From: Nanobdellota archaeon
GTDB taxonomy: Archaea; Aenigmatarchaeota; Aenigmatarchaeia; QMZP01
NCBI GenBank assembly: GCA_018818465.1
Contig: JAHIRU010000032.1
Coordinates: 1-30,630 of the forward strand
DNA: 30,630 bases
Direction of reading: 5' to 3'
A model generated the notes under the pieces. It did no database searches and was not told where the DNA came from. It was given only the letters and a program-made list of their open reading frames with translations. The position numbers and the translations under genes are program-made. Positions within the stretch are counted from its first letter, which is position 1. Each line of letters opens with the position of its first letter. Below, one piece after another: positions 1 to 7,673 of the stretch.

Positions 1-1
1 T

Positions 2-3000
2 GATCTTTCTACTACTGATTGGAAGACATGCAGCGATGAAAAAAACAACGACTTTGATTATCTAAACAAAGAAGGCAATGAACAACGATCGTTTGCTGAT
101 TCAAGCTATGACTGTTATGATACTGACGATTGCGAGGATGAAATAGGAACATTGGCATACAACGCTTATACAGGAACCTACACCGGAGGTCCTGTATCAA
201 ATAAGGTCTGCAGTAAAGGCACAGAACTTGGTTATTGTGACGACAGCTACAACAATGACTGGTATATGGAAGATTTGACAAACGGCCACCAAAATACAGA
301 TTCTGAAGCAATGTTGCCTGATTGCAGAGATGTTGACTGTAATACAGGAATTGGACCGGCAGATAAGTTTGGAAACCCTGCAAAACAGTGCGAATATAAC
401 ATAGAATTAACATGTAATGATGATTACGATAACGATCATTATGATACATTCGACTGCTATTTAGAAACTGTGACAGGCTCTTTAAACTATGCCTATGTTT
501 TTGCAGAATATGACTGTGCTGACGACTGCCGTATAAGAGGTTTGGAATACCAAAGCGAATCATATTATCCTGAACAGTGTTTGGATGGCATTGACAACGA
601 CTGGGATTTGTTTGAAAGAACTGATTGGAATCCAGTAACAGCAGGACCTCGTGATTATGATTTCAAGAGTGGTGGTGGAATGGATTGCGCTTGGACTGCT
701 AATCACCCAGATTATGATTGTGATGGTGTAATAATTCCCGGTGTTGGAAAATGTGAACTGGATATAGAATTAACATGTGATGATAGTTTTGATAACGACT
801 TCGACAACGGTTATACAGAAAGAGCTGGCTGGGGTGAGGAGTTTTATGAAGAATATTTTGGAATGGAATTTGCTCCGAATGCTGATTGTGATGATTATAA
901 TGGTTGCAAAGACTCTGGACTATGCCCTACAGTCGAATCACAGTTCGCAAAATGGTGCTTCGATGATGCAGACAATGATTTAGACAAATTTGATGATGGT
1001 GGAGGAGTTGACTGCGGAGATCCTGATTGTATTGGTGTGGTTAATCCAGACAACATACTCGAAATATGCACAAGAGATGAATATTCTATATCAAACCCTA
1101 TCCGGTGCTTTGATGGACAGGATAATGATGCTGACGGAAACGGAAACCCAAGCGATCCTCAAGGAAATACGGACTGTTATGATAATACTGTCGATGAAAA
1201 TTCCCCGGAAGGTTCTTTGGAATGCAACAAGAATCATCCATTCTCACCAGGTCGCAATTGGTGCGCTCCTTGCGCAGCAGTTGAAATGACTAACTGGAGT
1301 GGATGTGCAGATGGTTTTGATAATGATTATGACATACCATCGAGAATTATAGATTGTGATGACTCTGACTGCTACATGCAAGTAGGAGACTATGATCACC
1401 ACTTCTGCGAATACAATGGCATTACTAGAGTAGAATTAACATGCGATGACGGTTTTGACAATGATGGTGACGGAAATGTTGATTGCGCTGACAGTGATTG
1501 TTCAGGAGAAACAGGAAAAGATGGACAGACATGCAGTGCTTCAGAAAACTGCAATGATGATGGAGACAATGATGGTGATGGAGCCATTGATTGCCAGGAT
1601 TCAGGCTGTTATTCATCATGCCAGTTGGATTATAAGTCTGGTGGGGATTATTCACCAAAATCAACATCAGCTACATTCGGTATTGTTGATGCAACTTGGT
1701 CAGAAAGGGTGAGAGATGGCAATGATTACACAATAAGATTTAGTTCTGATCAATCTTATGACAGCATTCAAATTATTATAGGAAGTGCAACAGGTTCTGA
1801 TCGCGGAATAAACTTGGCGCCACCTTATGACGGCCTAGATGTTGATTCAGTTAATGGCAATATTGAGAGCCTTTCAGGAGATAAAGACAAATTCTTGCCT
1901 CCTACTGTAACTAAAGACGCTTCAGGAAATTATGCTGCAATATCAATTTTTGAGGATCCTAACAACGCAGACAAAAACGGTTTCGATGTAACTCTTCATA
2001 TTCCAACAACAGGAACATATCAAAGAGATGCTTTAATAAACTATGGACACACAATTTATTTTGAAGAGGGTGGTGTTATAGACAGTAGCATAGTAATTGA
2101 TGAAACAATAACAGCAGAAGTTTTGGACGCTGTTGACCCTACTGTCAACCGCATCGTTGTTGAGCCTCCAAATCCAATAGGATATGGTGGAACACTCTGG
2201 GTTGGTGTTGATCCGCAGGATGCAGCCAATTCAAAACTGCCTTCAGCTTATGACGGCGCTGTGCAGGAGTGCATAATATCTGTGAGAGATCCAGATAACA
2301 GCGCAACACAATACACATCCAATACATGCAAGTTCAATGTTCCAAATATTGTTAAAAGCGGAACATACACAATAGACGCACAGGCAAAAGACAGTGTGGG
2401 AAATGTCGGTCCGATATACCAAGGCCTGTTTGTTGTGAACACAAAGCCTGTTTATGTTGCTGATAGTTTTGCTACATCAGAAAAGTTCTATACAAGTTCT
2501 GAATCTGTTTCAGTTGAGGCAGAATTCAATCTAGAGGATTCTAGCGGAGCTTCTTGCACTGCTTTCTACAAGGGTTCTGGTGAAGCGGATTTCACTTCAG
2601 TATCATTGACGCCTAACCCAAGCGGTAACAGCGTTCTATGCAGTGGAAGCATACCTTCAATGCCTTCAGGCGGATCAGATGATATATACGAAGTTTATGT
2701 GGAGCTAACAAAAGGCGCCACTGTTAAATCCGGAAGCGAAACATACTATGTTTGTGATAGTTATCAAACCAGCGGTGTTGGCTTGAAGGGAGAAAAATGG
2801 GACTGCAAATTCCGAGACGAAAATAATGATAGAACTCCTGACCTTTGTCATGTAATATCAGGCTATTGCGGAGATGGCTTATGCGTAGAATCGGAAGGCG
2901 AAGACTGTTCAACCTGCGAAGGTGATTGTGGAGAATGCGGTCCGGGACCAGGTCCTGATGGTGGAGGCGGAGGCGGCGATGATGGCGGCGGAAGCGACGG

Positions 3001-3706
3001 GCCTGAATGTATTAACGACAAAACAAAGGCTTGTGGTACGCAACTAGGCGTATGCAAAAATGCAGTAAAAACATGCATTAAGAGAGAGTGGTCGGAATGT
3101 TCAGTAGTACCATCATTAGAAAGATGTAATGGGTTCGATGATGATTGTGATGGCATAATATCCAATGTATTAGGTTTCACAACAGTAGAAGAATCTTCCT
3201 GCTGGTGCGTGCTTGGAGCTGAGCCACAAGAAGAAGAGGTATGTAATGGTATTGATGATGATTGTAATAGTATCATAGATGATAACGCTAACTGTTGTTT
3301 ACCTAAAGAACTGAGGGAATGCGGACCACAGGAAGCAGGCATAGGCGTCTGCAAGAGAGGAACATCAACCTGTGGCGGTAGCATGCTTTGGGGTGAGTGT
3401 GTAGGGGCAGTCTTCCCAAGAGAAGAAATCTGTTCAAACGAACTTGACGATGATTGTGATGGAGTAGTTGATAATGGCTGCAGTGATCTTGAATCAAATG
3501 CAGTATTAATATTAGCTGTTACAACAGCATTGATGATAATATTTGCTCCTTTAGGACTGATACCAACAACAAGAAAAAAAAGAATTACACAACCGCCTAA
3601 ACCAATGGCAAGACCGTCACCACCAAAAATTGCTCCAAAACCGAAAGTGCCACCAAAATTGCAATACAGTTACACAACAGGCGTTAAAAGAAAACTTTTG
3701 AGATAA
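2..3706 (+). CDS. Giant Cys/Asp-rich MopE-motif surface protein (5' truncated by window)
   Basis: The frame is open from base 2, so the true start lies upstream; at least 1,234 residues are visible. From about base 30 to 1620 it holds some ten repeats of the form C-x-D-x-x-D-N-D-x-D...D-C-x-D-x-D-C, which resemble Ca-binding Asp-rich loops. Bases 2120-2760 look like two Ig-like beta domains. A Gly/Pro/Asp linker (2940-3005) follows, then three copies of the C-N-G-x-D-D-D-C-D-G-x-x-D motif (near 3125, 3240 and 3440) typical of the Cu-binding MopE/putative metal-binding family. One hydrophobic helix (about 3497-3565) precedes a basic, proline-rich tail, so the bulk should be extracellular and C-terminally anchored. 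Metal binding and disulfide-rich folding are family-based inference; the physiological role is unknown. The small membrane gene 15 bases downstream has a strong AGGAG site and is probably co-transcribed. Confidence 0.8.
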   Translation, partial: DLSTTDWKTCSDEKNNDFDYLNKEGNEQRSFADSSYDCYDTDDCEDEIGTLAYNAYTGTYTGGPVSNKVCSKGTELGYCDDSYNNDWYMEDLTNGHQNTDSEAMLPDCRDVDCNTGIGPADKFGNPAKQCEYNIELTCNDDYDNDHYDTFDCYLETVTGSLNYAYVFAEYDCADDCRIRGLEYQSESYYPEQCLDGIDNDWDLFERTDWNPVTAGPRDYDFKSGGGMDCAWTANHPDYDCDGVIIPGVGKCELDIELTCDDSFDNDFDNGYTERAGWGEEFYEEYFGMEFAPNADCDDYNGCKDSGLCPTVESQFAKWCFDDADNDLDKFDDGGGVDCGDPDCIGVVNPDNILEICTRDEYSISNPIRCFDGQDNDADGNGNPSDPQGNTDCYDNTVDENSPEGSLECNKNHPFSPGRNWCAPCAAVEMTNWSGCADGFDNDYDIPSRIIDCDDSDCYMQVGDYDHHFCEYNGITRVELTCDDGFDNDGDGNVDCADSDCSGETGKDGQTCSASENCNDDGDNDGDGAIDCQDSGCYSSCQLDYKSGGDYSPKSTSATFGIVDATWSERVRDGNDYTIRFSSDQSYDSIQIIIGSATGSDRGINLAPPYDGLDVDSVNGNIESLSGDKDKFLPPTVTKDASGNYAAISIFEDPNNADKNGFDVTLHIPTTGTYQRDALINYGHTIYFEEGGVIDSSIVIDETITAEVLDAVDPTVNRIVVEPPNPIGYGGTLWVGVDPQDAANSKLPSAYDGAVQECIISVRDPDNSATQYTSNTCKFNVPNIVKSGTYTIDAQAKDSVGNVGPIYQGLFVVNTKPVYVADSFATSEKFYTSSESVSVEAEFNLEDSSGASCTAFYKGSGEADFTSVSLTPNPSGNSVLCSGSIPSMPSGGSDDIYEVYVELTKGATVKSGSETYYVCDSYQTSGVGLKGEKWDCKFRDENNDRTPDLCHVISGYCGDGLCVESEGEDCSTCEGDCGECGPGPGPDGGGGGGDDGGGSDGPECINDKTKACGTQLGVCKNAVKTCIKREWSECSVVPSLERCNGFDDDCDGIISNVLGFTTVEESSCWCVLGAEPQEEEVCNGIDDDCNSIIDDNANCCLPKELRECGPQEAGIGVCKRGTSTCGGSMLWGECVGAVFPREEICSNELDDDCDGVVDNGCSDLESNAVLILAVTTALMIIFAPLGLIPTTRKKRITQPPKPMARPSPPKIAPKPKVPPKLQYSYTTGVKRKLLR

Positions 3707-3721
3707 TAGGAGTTATATTTA

Positions 3722-4216
3722 ATGAAAGAATTTATTTACGGTGGCTTGATTTTAATTCTTGTAATAGTTGTAAGCTTGTTCTTTATCATATCAGTGCCAG
3801 AGACAATAACATTTGTTACAATTTTATTGGGTTCAATTATAGCTGCTGTAGGAACCTATATAGCTTCTTACAGAGCACAGAAATATCTGCAAGACAGATC
3901 AGAAAAGAAAGGTTACATCAAAACAGTTTTCTATCCTATATACAGGGAGCTTGAATCAAATCTTAACAGACTAAAGACAAACAGAAGAACGGAATTAACA
4001 ACAAATATCTGGATCTATACAATAAATTCTCCTGAGTATCTAGGTCTAACCAAAGAAATTAGAACAACTCTAGAAAAGCTTTATGAAAAAATAAAGCTTT
4101 ACAATTCTGTCCTAAACACAATCGGCAAAGAGCGCGGAACAAAAGCAAAGAAGCTTGTCAAGGACATGCAAGACGTAATGAAAGTTCTAGAAAGTGAGAT
4201 GAAAGAAAAGGAATAA
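3722..4216 (+). CDS. Small membrane protein with cytoplasmic helical domain
   Basis: 164 residues. Two hydrophobic segments lie at about residues 5-25 and 30-50. A Lys/Arg-rich helical region of about 110 residues follows, with probable coiled-coil character, ending in KEMKEKE-like charge. AGGAG at 3708-3712 is a good ribosome binding site for the ATG at 3722. The gene starts 15 bases after the giant surface protein, so the two probably form one transcription unit and may work together at the envelope. I do not recognise a family. The stop codon is followed within two bases by the dispersed hairpin repeat at 4218. Confidence 0.75.
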   Translation: MKEFIYGGLILILVIVVSLFFIISVPETITFVTILLGSIIAAVGTYIASYRAQKYLQDRSEKKGYIKTVFYPIYRELESNLNRLKTNRRTELTTNIWIYTINSPEYLGLTKEIRTTLEKLYEKIKLYNSVLNTIGKERGTKAKKLVKDMQDVMKVLESEMKEKE

Positions 4217-4217
4217 A

Positions 4218-4269
4218 CCTGATCCCTTTCTTTTGCAAAAGAAAGGTCTAAGGTTCACCCCAAAGAAAC
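4218..4269 (+). repeat. Dispersed hairpin repeat, copy A
   Basis: A 52-base element starting CCTGATCCC and ending CCCCAAAGAAAC. It contains a perfect inverted repeat (CCTTTCTTTT-GC-AAAAGAAAGG) followed by GGTCTAAGGTTCACCCC. Copy B at 9714-9764 lies inside the tRNA-Leu intron and matches at all but about six positions, counting small indels. The match runs along the whole length, not only the hairpin. Copy A sits between a stop codon and a tRNA-Ser gene. There is no T-tract after the hairpin and no coding potential. Confidence 0.8.
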
Positions 4270-4305
4270 AAGTTACTAATTCAAATGGTTATATAAAAAA
4301 TTAAG

Positions 4306-4426
4306 CGCCGAGGACAGGATGTTCAGCTCTGTTGACTGCGCCTACGTCAGCAGTGCGTTTGAACCTGCACGCCCTTTCAGACACACGATTTCCAGTCGTG
4401 CGCGTTAACCATTCCGCCACCTCGGC
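4306..4426 (-). tRNA. tRNA-Ser(GGA) with 38-nt intron in the T-loop
   Basis: Read on the minus strand. The acceptor GCCGAGG (4420-4426) pairs with CCTCGGC (4307-4313); G at 4306 is the discriminator. The anticodon stem CACGA/TCGTG encloses loop CTGGAAA, giving anticodon GGA (4391-4393). A long variable arm supports serine. The T-stem GCAGG/CCTGT is interrupted in its loop by an intron at 4320-4357. A textbook bulge-helix-bulge can be drawn: central helix TTCA/TGAA, 3-nt bulges AAC and CAT, inner helix GC-A-CTG/CAG-A-GC. Cutting after the second base of each bulge restores the T-loop TTCAAAT, with the intron between positions 59 and 60. Confidence 0.93.
4320..4357 (-). other. tRNA-Ser intron (position 59/60, BHB type)
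   Basis: A 38-nt intron in the T-loop, to be removed by the archaeal tRNA splicing endonuclease. The bulge-helix-bulge is complete, with outer T-stem, 4-bp central helix and inner stem. Its boundaries are set by requiring a 7-nt T-loop and by the usual cleavage after the second bulge base; both criteria agree. Confidence 0.85.
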
Positions 4427-4458
4427 ATAAAGACCGATTGCATGCTTTGCGAAAAGAC

Positions 4459-4476
4459 TGCTTTGCTAGCAAAGCA
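4459..4476. repeat. Perfect 18-bp palindrome with TGCTTTGC words
   Basis: TGCTTTGCTAGCAAAGCA is a perfect palindrome. The word TGCTTTGC also occurs directly repeated at 4444-4451. The region is less AT-rich than its surroundings and lies just upstream of tRNA-Ser and downstream of EF-1A, both on the minus strand. Function is unknown; it could be a structured RNA or a protein-binding site. Confidence 0.6.
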
Positions 4477-4561
4477 ATCCTTGCTTGTCTCATACAGTCA
4501 GTTTATGCTATCTAATTCTCTAACATAATTAATAAAGATATAGAGGTAGCTCTAAATGATT

Positions 4562-4592
4562 AAAAAAAGAAAAAAGAAGGGCTAATGCCCTT
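4562..4592 (-). terminator. EF-1A terminator
   Basis: On the minus strand a stem AAGGGC-ATTA-GCCCTT overlaps the EF-1A stop codon. It is followed at once by a run of T residues broken by a single C (about 15 bases). A T-rich tract is the usual archaeal termination signal; the hairpin also makes it resemble a bacterial intrinsic terminator. Confidence 0.7.
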
Positions 4593-5865
4593 ATTTATCT
4601 GCTGGGATTAGATCAGTGCATATACCAGCAGCAACTGTCTTGCCCATATCCCTTATTGCGAACTTTGCAAGTTGCGGGAAATCAGCTTGTTTTTCTATTG
4701 CTAATGGCTGCATTGGCTGAACTTTGATTATTGCAGCATCGCCGGATTTCAGCATGTCTGGGTGGTCTTGTATTGATTGACCAGTTTTTGGATCAATCTT
4801 CTTTACAATTTCTATTATCTTGCATGCAACATGTGCTGTGTGGCAATGGAATACAGGTGTGTAACCCTTTGTAATAACAGTTGGGTGTTGTAGTACAATT
4901 ATCTGTCCTGTAAATTCTTTTGCAACTGTTGGTGGATTGTTTATATGACCTACAACATCGCCTCTTTTAATGTCCTTTTTTGAAAGACCCCTTACATTGA
5001 AACCAACATTATCACCTGGTTCAGCTTTTGACAATTCTTTGTGATGCATTTCTATTGATTTAACTTCACCAGTTGCACCGCTTGGTCTGAATATAATTTT
5101 GTCTCCAGGCTTCATTACACCGGTTTCAATTCTGCCTACAGGCACTGTACCAACACCTGTTATGCTGTAAGCGTCTTGTATAGGCATTCTTAATGGCTTA
5201 TCAACAGGTTTTTCAGGCGGTTCGAATGTCTTGTCAAGAGCCTCAAAAAGTGTTGGTCCTTTGTACCAAGGCATGTTTTCAGACTTTTTGAATACATTGT
5301 CTCCTTCATATGCTGACATAGGCACGAAAGGTATTTTCTCAAGTTTGTAACCAACAGAAGTCAAAAGCTTACTTACAGCTTCTTTAACTTCTTTGAACTT
5401 GGATTCATCCCACTTGACAGCGTCCATTTTGTTTACAGCAATGATTAATTGGTTGATTCCAAGAACTTTTGACAAATACAAATGTTCTTTTGTTTGTTCC
5501 TGTATGCTATCTTTTGCTGACACAACAAGTATTCCGCCATCTGCTTGAGACGCACCAGTTATCATGTTCTTAATAAAATCCTTGTGTCCTGGACAATCTA
5601 TAACAGTGAAGTAATACTTGTCTGTGTTGAATCCCTTATACATGAGGTCTATTGTAACACCTCTTTCTCTTTCCTCTTTTAAATTATCCATAACAAAAGC
5701 GAATTCAAAAGTTTCCTTTTTCAACTCTTTTGCCTTTTCTTTTAATTTTCTCATTTCGTTTTCTGGTATTGCACCAGAATCGAACAGCAATCGGCCTATC
5801 AATGTTGACTTACCATGGTCGACATGACCTGCTGTTATAATGTTCATGTGTGGCTTTTCTGCCAT
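4591..5865 (-). CDS. tuf: Translation elongation factor EF-1 alpha (aEF1A)
   Basis: 424 residues, the normal archaeal length. This GTPase delivers aminoacyl-tRNA to the ribosomal A site. The G1 motif GHVDHGKS is at residues 13-20. Switch I ERGVTID, the G3 motif DCPGHKDF, the G4 motif NKMD and the G5-region SAYEGDN are all present, followed by the two beta-barrel domains. The ATG at 5865 is preceded by GGTGATA, a good match to the archaeal anti-Shine-Dalgarno. It is transcribed alone: it has its own TATA box (5963-5974), a leader of about 77 bases with a locally GC-rich segment, and a hairpin/poly-T terminator. In many archaea this gene follows S7; here S7 is 12 kb away. Confidence 0.98.
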   Translation of the reverse strand: MAEKPHMNIITAGHVDHGKSTLIGRLLFDSGAIPENEMRKLKEKAKELKKETFEFAFVMDNLKEERERGVTIDLMYKGFNTDKYYFTVIDCPGHKDFIKNMITGASQADGGILVVSAKDSIQEQTKEHLYLSKVLGINQLIIAVNKMDAVKWDESKFKEVKEAVSKLLTSVGYKLEKIPFVPMSAYEGDNVFKKSENMPWYKGPTLFEALDKTFEPPEKPVDKPLRMPIQDAYSITGVGTVPVGRIETGVMKPGDKIIFRPSGATGEVKSIEMHHKELSKAEPGDNVGFNVRGLSKKDIKRGDVVGHINNPPTVAKEFTGQIIVLQHPTVITKGYTPVFHCHTAHVACKIIEIVKKIDPKTGQSIQDHPDMLKSGDAAIIKVQPMQPLAIEKQADFPQLAKFAIRDMGKTVAAGICTDLIPADK

Positions 5866-5888
5866 ATTATCACCTTTTCCTTCATAAA

Positions 5889-5928
5889 CAGCCCGAGCAT
5901 TGATTACAAGCAGTGGTTGCCCCAGCTG
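5889..5928 (-). promoter_or_regulatory. GC-rich leader element of the EF-1A mRNA
   Basis: Between the TATA box and the start codon of EF-1A, about 40 bases are clearly more GC-rich than the surrounding DNA. On the minus strand the segment begins CAGCTGGGGC and ends CTCGGGCTG, so the ends (CAGC/GCTG) can pair. This suggests a folded leader RNA, but I cannot fold it reliably by eye. Confidence 0.4.
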
Positions 5929-5962
5929 TATAGTAACTTCAATAGTACAAATATAGGTACAG

Positions 5963-5974
5963 TATATATATAAT
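5963..5974 (-). promoter_or_regulatory. TATA box for EF-1A
   Basis: ATTATATATATA on the minus strand. Transcription would begin about 25 bases downstream, near 5942, giving a leader of about 77 bases before the ATG at 5865. Confidence 0.55.
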
Positions 5975-5991
5975 TAACGGTTAAAATGTGC

Positions 5992-6705
5992 TTATTTACC
6001 AAATCTTCTTTCACGGTCTGCGTAGCTCTTTACAGCAGTCACAAATTGTTTCTTTGTTAGTTCTGGCCATAATGTGTCTATAAACGCAAATTCAGCATAA
6101 GCTGATTGCCAAAGAAGGAAGCCGCTTAATCTGTTTTCACTGGTTCTGATTATCAAGTCAGGATCAGGCACACCGTTTGTATAAAGATTTTGCTTTATAA
6201 CAGCTTCTGTTACTCTTTCAGGTTTTAATTTACCTGTCGCAACTTTTCTAGCTATGCTTTTGCACATATCAACTATTTCCTGTCTGCCGCCATAAGCCAC
6301 AGCAAGGTTCAGTGTATATTTTTTGTACTTTTTTGTCATTTTCATTGCTCTATGCATATCAAGTTGTAGATCTTTTGGTAAAAGATCAAGTTTACCAAAA
6401 AAAGTAACCTTTACTTTATCTTTATGTACAAAATGTTTTTTATCCTGAAGAATATCTTTTATCTCCTTACCTGCCATTTTTAACAGAAAATCAAGTTCTT
6501 TTTTAGGCCTGCTTTTAAGATTTTCTTTAGAAAGAGCGTAAAATGTCATGTGCTTAATACCGCATTCTTTGCACCATTGGAAAACATTATGCATTTTTTC
6601 AGATCCCCACTCATGACCCTTCCATGGATTCTGTAAAAGACGTTTAGCAAATCTTCTGTTACCATCAGGTATTATACCTACGTGTTTAGGTGCATTTTTT
6701 ATCAT
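5992..6705 (-). CDS. uppS: cis-Prenyltransferase (undecaprenyl/polyprenyl diphosphate synthase family)
   Basis: 237 residues from the chosen ATG. This family condenses isopentenyl diphosphate in cis onto an allylic diphosphate to make the long polyprenyl lipid carrier used for glycosylation and envelope assembly. The family motif IIPDGNRRFAK is near residue 11, with Asp14 as the catalytic Mg-binding residue. The body carries the expected TFYALSKENL-like, LAVAYGGRQEI, DPDLIIRTSENRLSGFLLWQS and YADRERRFGK blocks. An in-frame ATG also exists at 6723. I prefer 6705 because GGGG lies at good ribosome-binding distance before it and the protein then begins right before the conserved core. The gene stands alone, divergent from the membrane protein at 6807. 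Confidence 0.92.
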   Translation of the reverse strand: MIKNAPKHVGIIPDGNRRFAKRLLQNPWKGHEWGSEKMHNVFQWCKECGIKHMTFYALSKENLKSRPKKELDFLLKMAGKEIKDILQDKKHFVHKDKVKVTFFGKLDLLPKDLQLDMHRAMKMTKKYKKYTLNLAVAYGGRQEIVDMCKSIARKVATGKLKPERVTEAVIKQNLYTNGVPDPDLIIRTSENRLSGFLLWQSAYAEFAFIDTLWPELTKKQFVTAVKSYADRERRFGK

Positions 6706-6775
6706 GGTATTAACCCCTTTCATAACTAATAATTTAAACCCCGTTGATTTAAAAGCTTTTCCAGTTTATTACTGG

Positions 6776-6783
6776 TTTATATT
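6776..6783 (+). promoter_or_regulatory. TATA box for the membrane protein at 6807
   Basis: TTTATATT is centred 27 bases before the ATG at 6807, which predicts a leaderless mRNA. A short inverted repeat, CCAGT-TTATT-ACTGG (6761-6775), lies directly upstream and could be a regulator site. Confidence 0.45.
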
Positions 6784-6806
6784 GTATTTCTAATAATAAT
6801 TTATTA

Positions 6807-7643
6807 ATGTTTCGGAAATACGGTTTTCTCGGTATACTGCTAATAATTCTAGTGGAAATAAACTTTATTCTGAAAATAGAACCCTTTGCAACATGGTATT
6901 TCCCAATAATATGGTATGGTTATATTCTGCTCATTGATGCGTTGATATTCAAGACAAAAGGAAGCTCTTACTTGTCCAATAAGCCAAAACAGTTCATATT
7001 CATGATAATTTTTTCAGCTGTTGTGTGGTGGATGTTTGAAGGCATAAATATGGCTCTTGGCAATTGGAGATATATAGGCACTTCTGGGCTTGCATCACAG
7101 CAGATGAAATTAATATTCGGAACAATATCATTTTCTACTGTCATTCCGGCAGTATTTGAGACAGCAGAATTTCTAAAATCTCTACACATCTTTGATAAAA
7201 TAAAGCTTAAAAAATCGCATAATATAAACAAATCTCTTGTTTATTTAATGTCTTTTCTTGGCATTGTTTGCCTTGTTTTTTCAGCAACATTCCCAGTATT
7301 TTTCTTCCCTCTAATATGGCTCGCTTTCTTCCTAATGCTTGATCCATTCAATTATCTGCACAAAAAACCAAGCATTATAGGTCATCTAAAAGACAGAAGG
7401 CTGACAATACCTATAGCACTTTTCGTTGGTGCAACTGTTTGCGGTTTCCTATGGGAATTCTGGAATTACTGGGCTGTTATAAAATGGACTTACAGCATAC
7501 CGTTTGTTGATTTCTTCAGAGTTTTTGAAATGCCAGTATTAGGCTATCTTGGATACGGACCATTCGGTTGGGAGCTCTATGCAATGTATTATTTTGTTGC
7601 AGGCTTGTTTTTTGATAAAAACAAGAAATTAATCAAAATATAA
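6807..7643 (+). CDS. Internally duplicated polytopic membrane protein
   Basis: 278 residues, very rich in aromatic residues, with about seven to eight hydrophobic segments. The two halves resemble each other. WYFPIIWYGYILLID near residue 30 matches FFFPLIWLAFFLMLD near residue 167. VVWWMFEGINMALGNWRY (about 73-90) matches VCGFLWEFWNYWAVIKWTY (about 212-230). This suggests an ancient tandem duplication of a four-helix unit. Paired acidic residues follow tryptophans (W-x-F-E-G, W-E-F-W). I do not recognise a named family. The ATG sits 24-27 bases after a TATA box. The PHP gene begins 30 bases later with its own AT-rich upstream sequence and could be co-expressed. Confidence 0.7.
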   Translation: MFRKYGFLGILLIILVEINFILKIEPFATWYFPIIWYGYILLIDALIFKTKGSSYLSNKPKQFIFMIIFSAVVWWMFEGINMALGNWRYIGTSGLASQQMKLIFGTISFSTVIPAVFETAEFLKSLHIFDKIKLKKSHNINKSLVYLMSFLGIVCLVFSATFPVFFFPLIWLAFFLMLDPFNYLHKKPSIIGHLKDRRLTIPIALFVGATVCGFLWEFWNYWAVIKWTYSIPFVDFFRVFEMPVLGYLGYGPFGWELYAMYYFVAGLFFDKNKKLIKI

Positions 7644-7673
7644 ACCTTTTAATTAAAATAACAGTGTGATATT

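Larger units (their letters stand above)
4217..4590. other. Gene-free stretch between membrane protein and EF-1A
   Basis: This 374-base interval contains no credible protein gene. In order it holds repeat copy A (4218-4269), an AT-rich spacer, the intron-containing tRNA-Ser on the minus strand (4306-4426), a less AT-rich spacer with repeated TGCTTTGC words and a perfect 18-base palindrome (4459-4476), and the EF-1A terminator (4562-4592). Confidence 0.8.

Noticed and set aside
1..1630. Tandem DNA repeat or CRISPR-like array
   Set aside because: The periodicity is at protein level (Cys/Asp loops of varying length); no identical direct repeats with unique spacers are visible anywhere in the window.
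2863..3384. Long minus-strand open frame rich in Pro/Ser opposite the giant surface gene
   Set aside because: It is a mirror of Gly/Asp-rich codons of the real gene, without its own ribosome site, promoter or family pattern. The same holds for 12-563 on the minus strand.
4218..4269. Intrinsic terminator for the upstream membrane gene
   Set aside because: The hairpin is strong but there is no T-tract after it on the plus strand, and a second copy sits inside a tRNA intron, so a repeat fits better.
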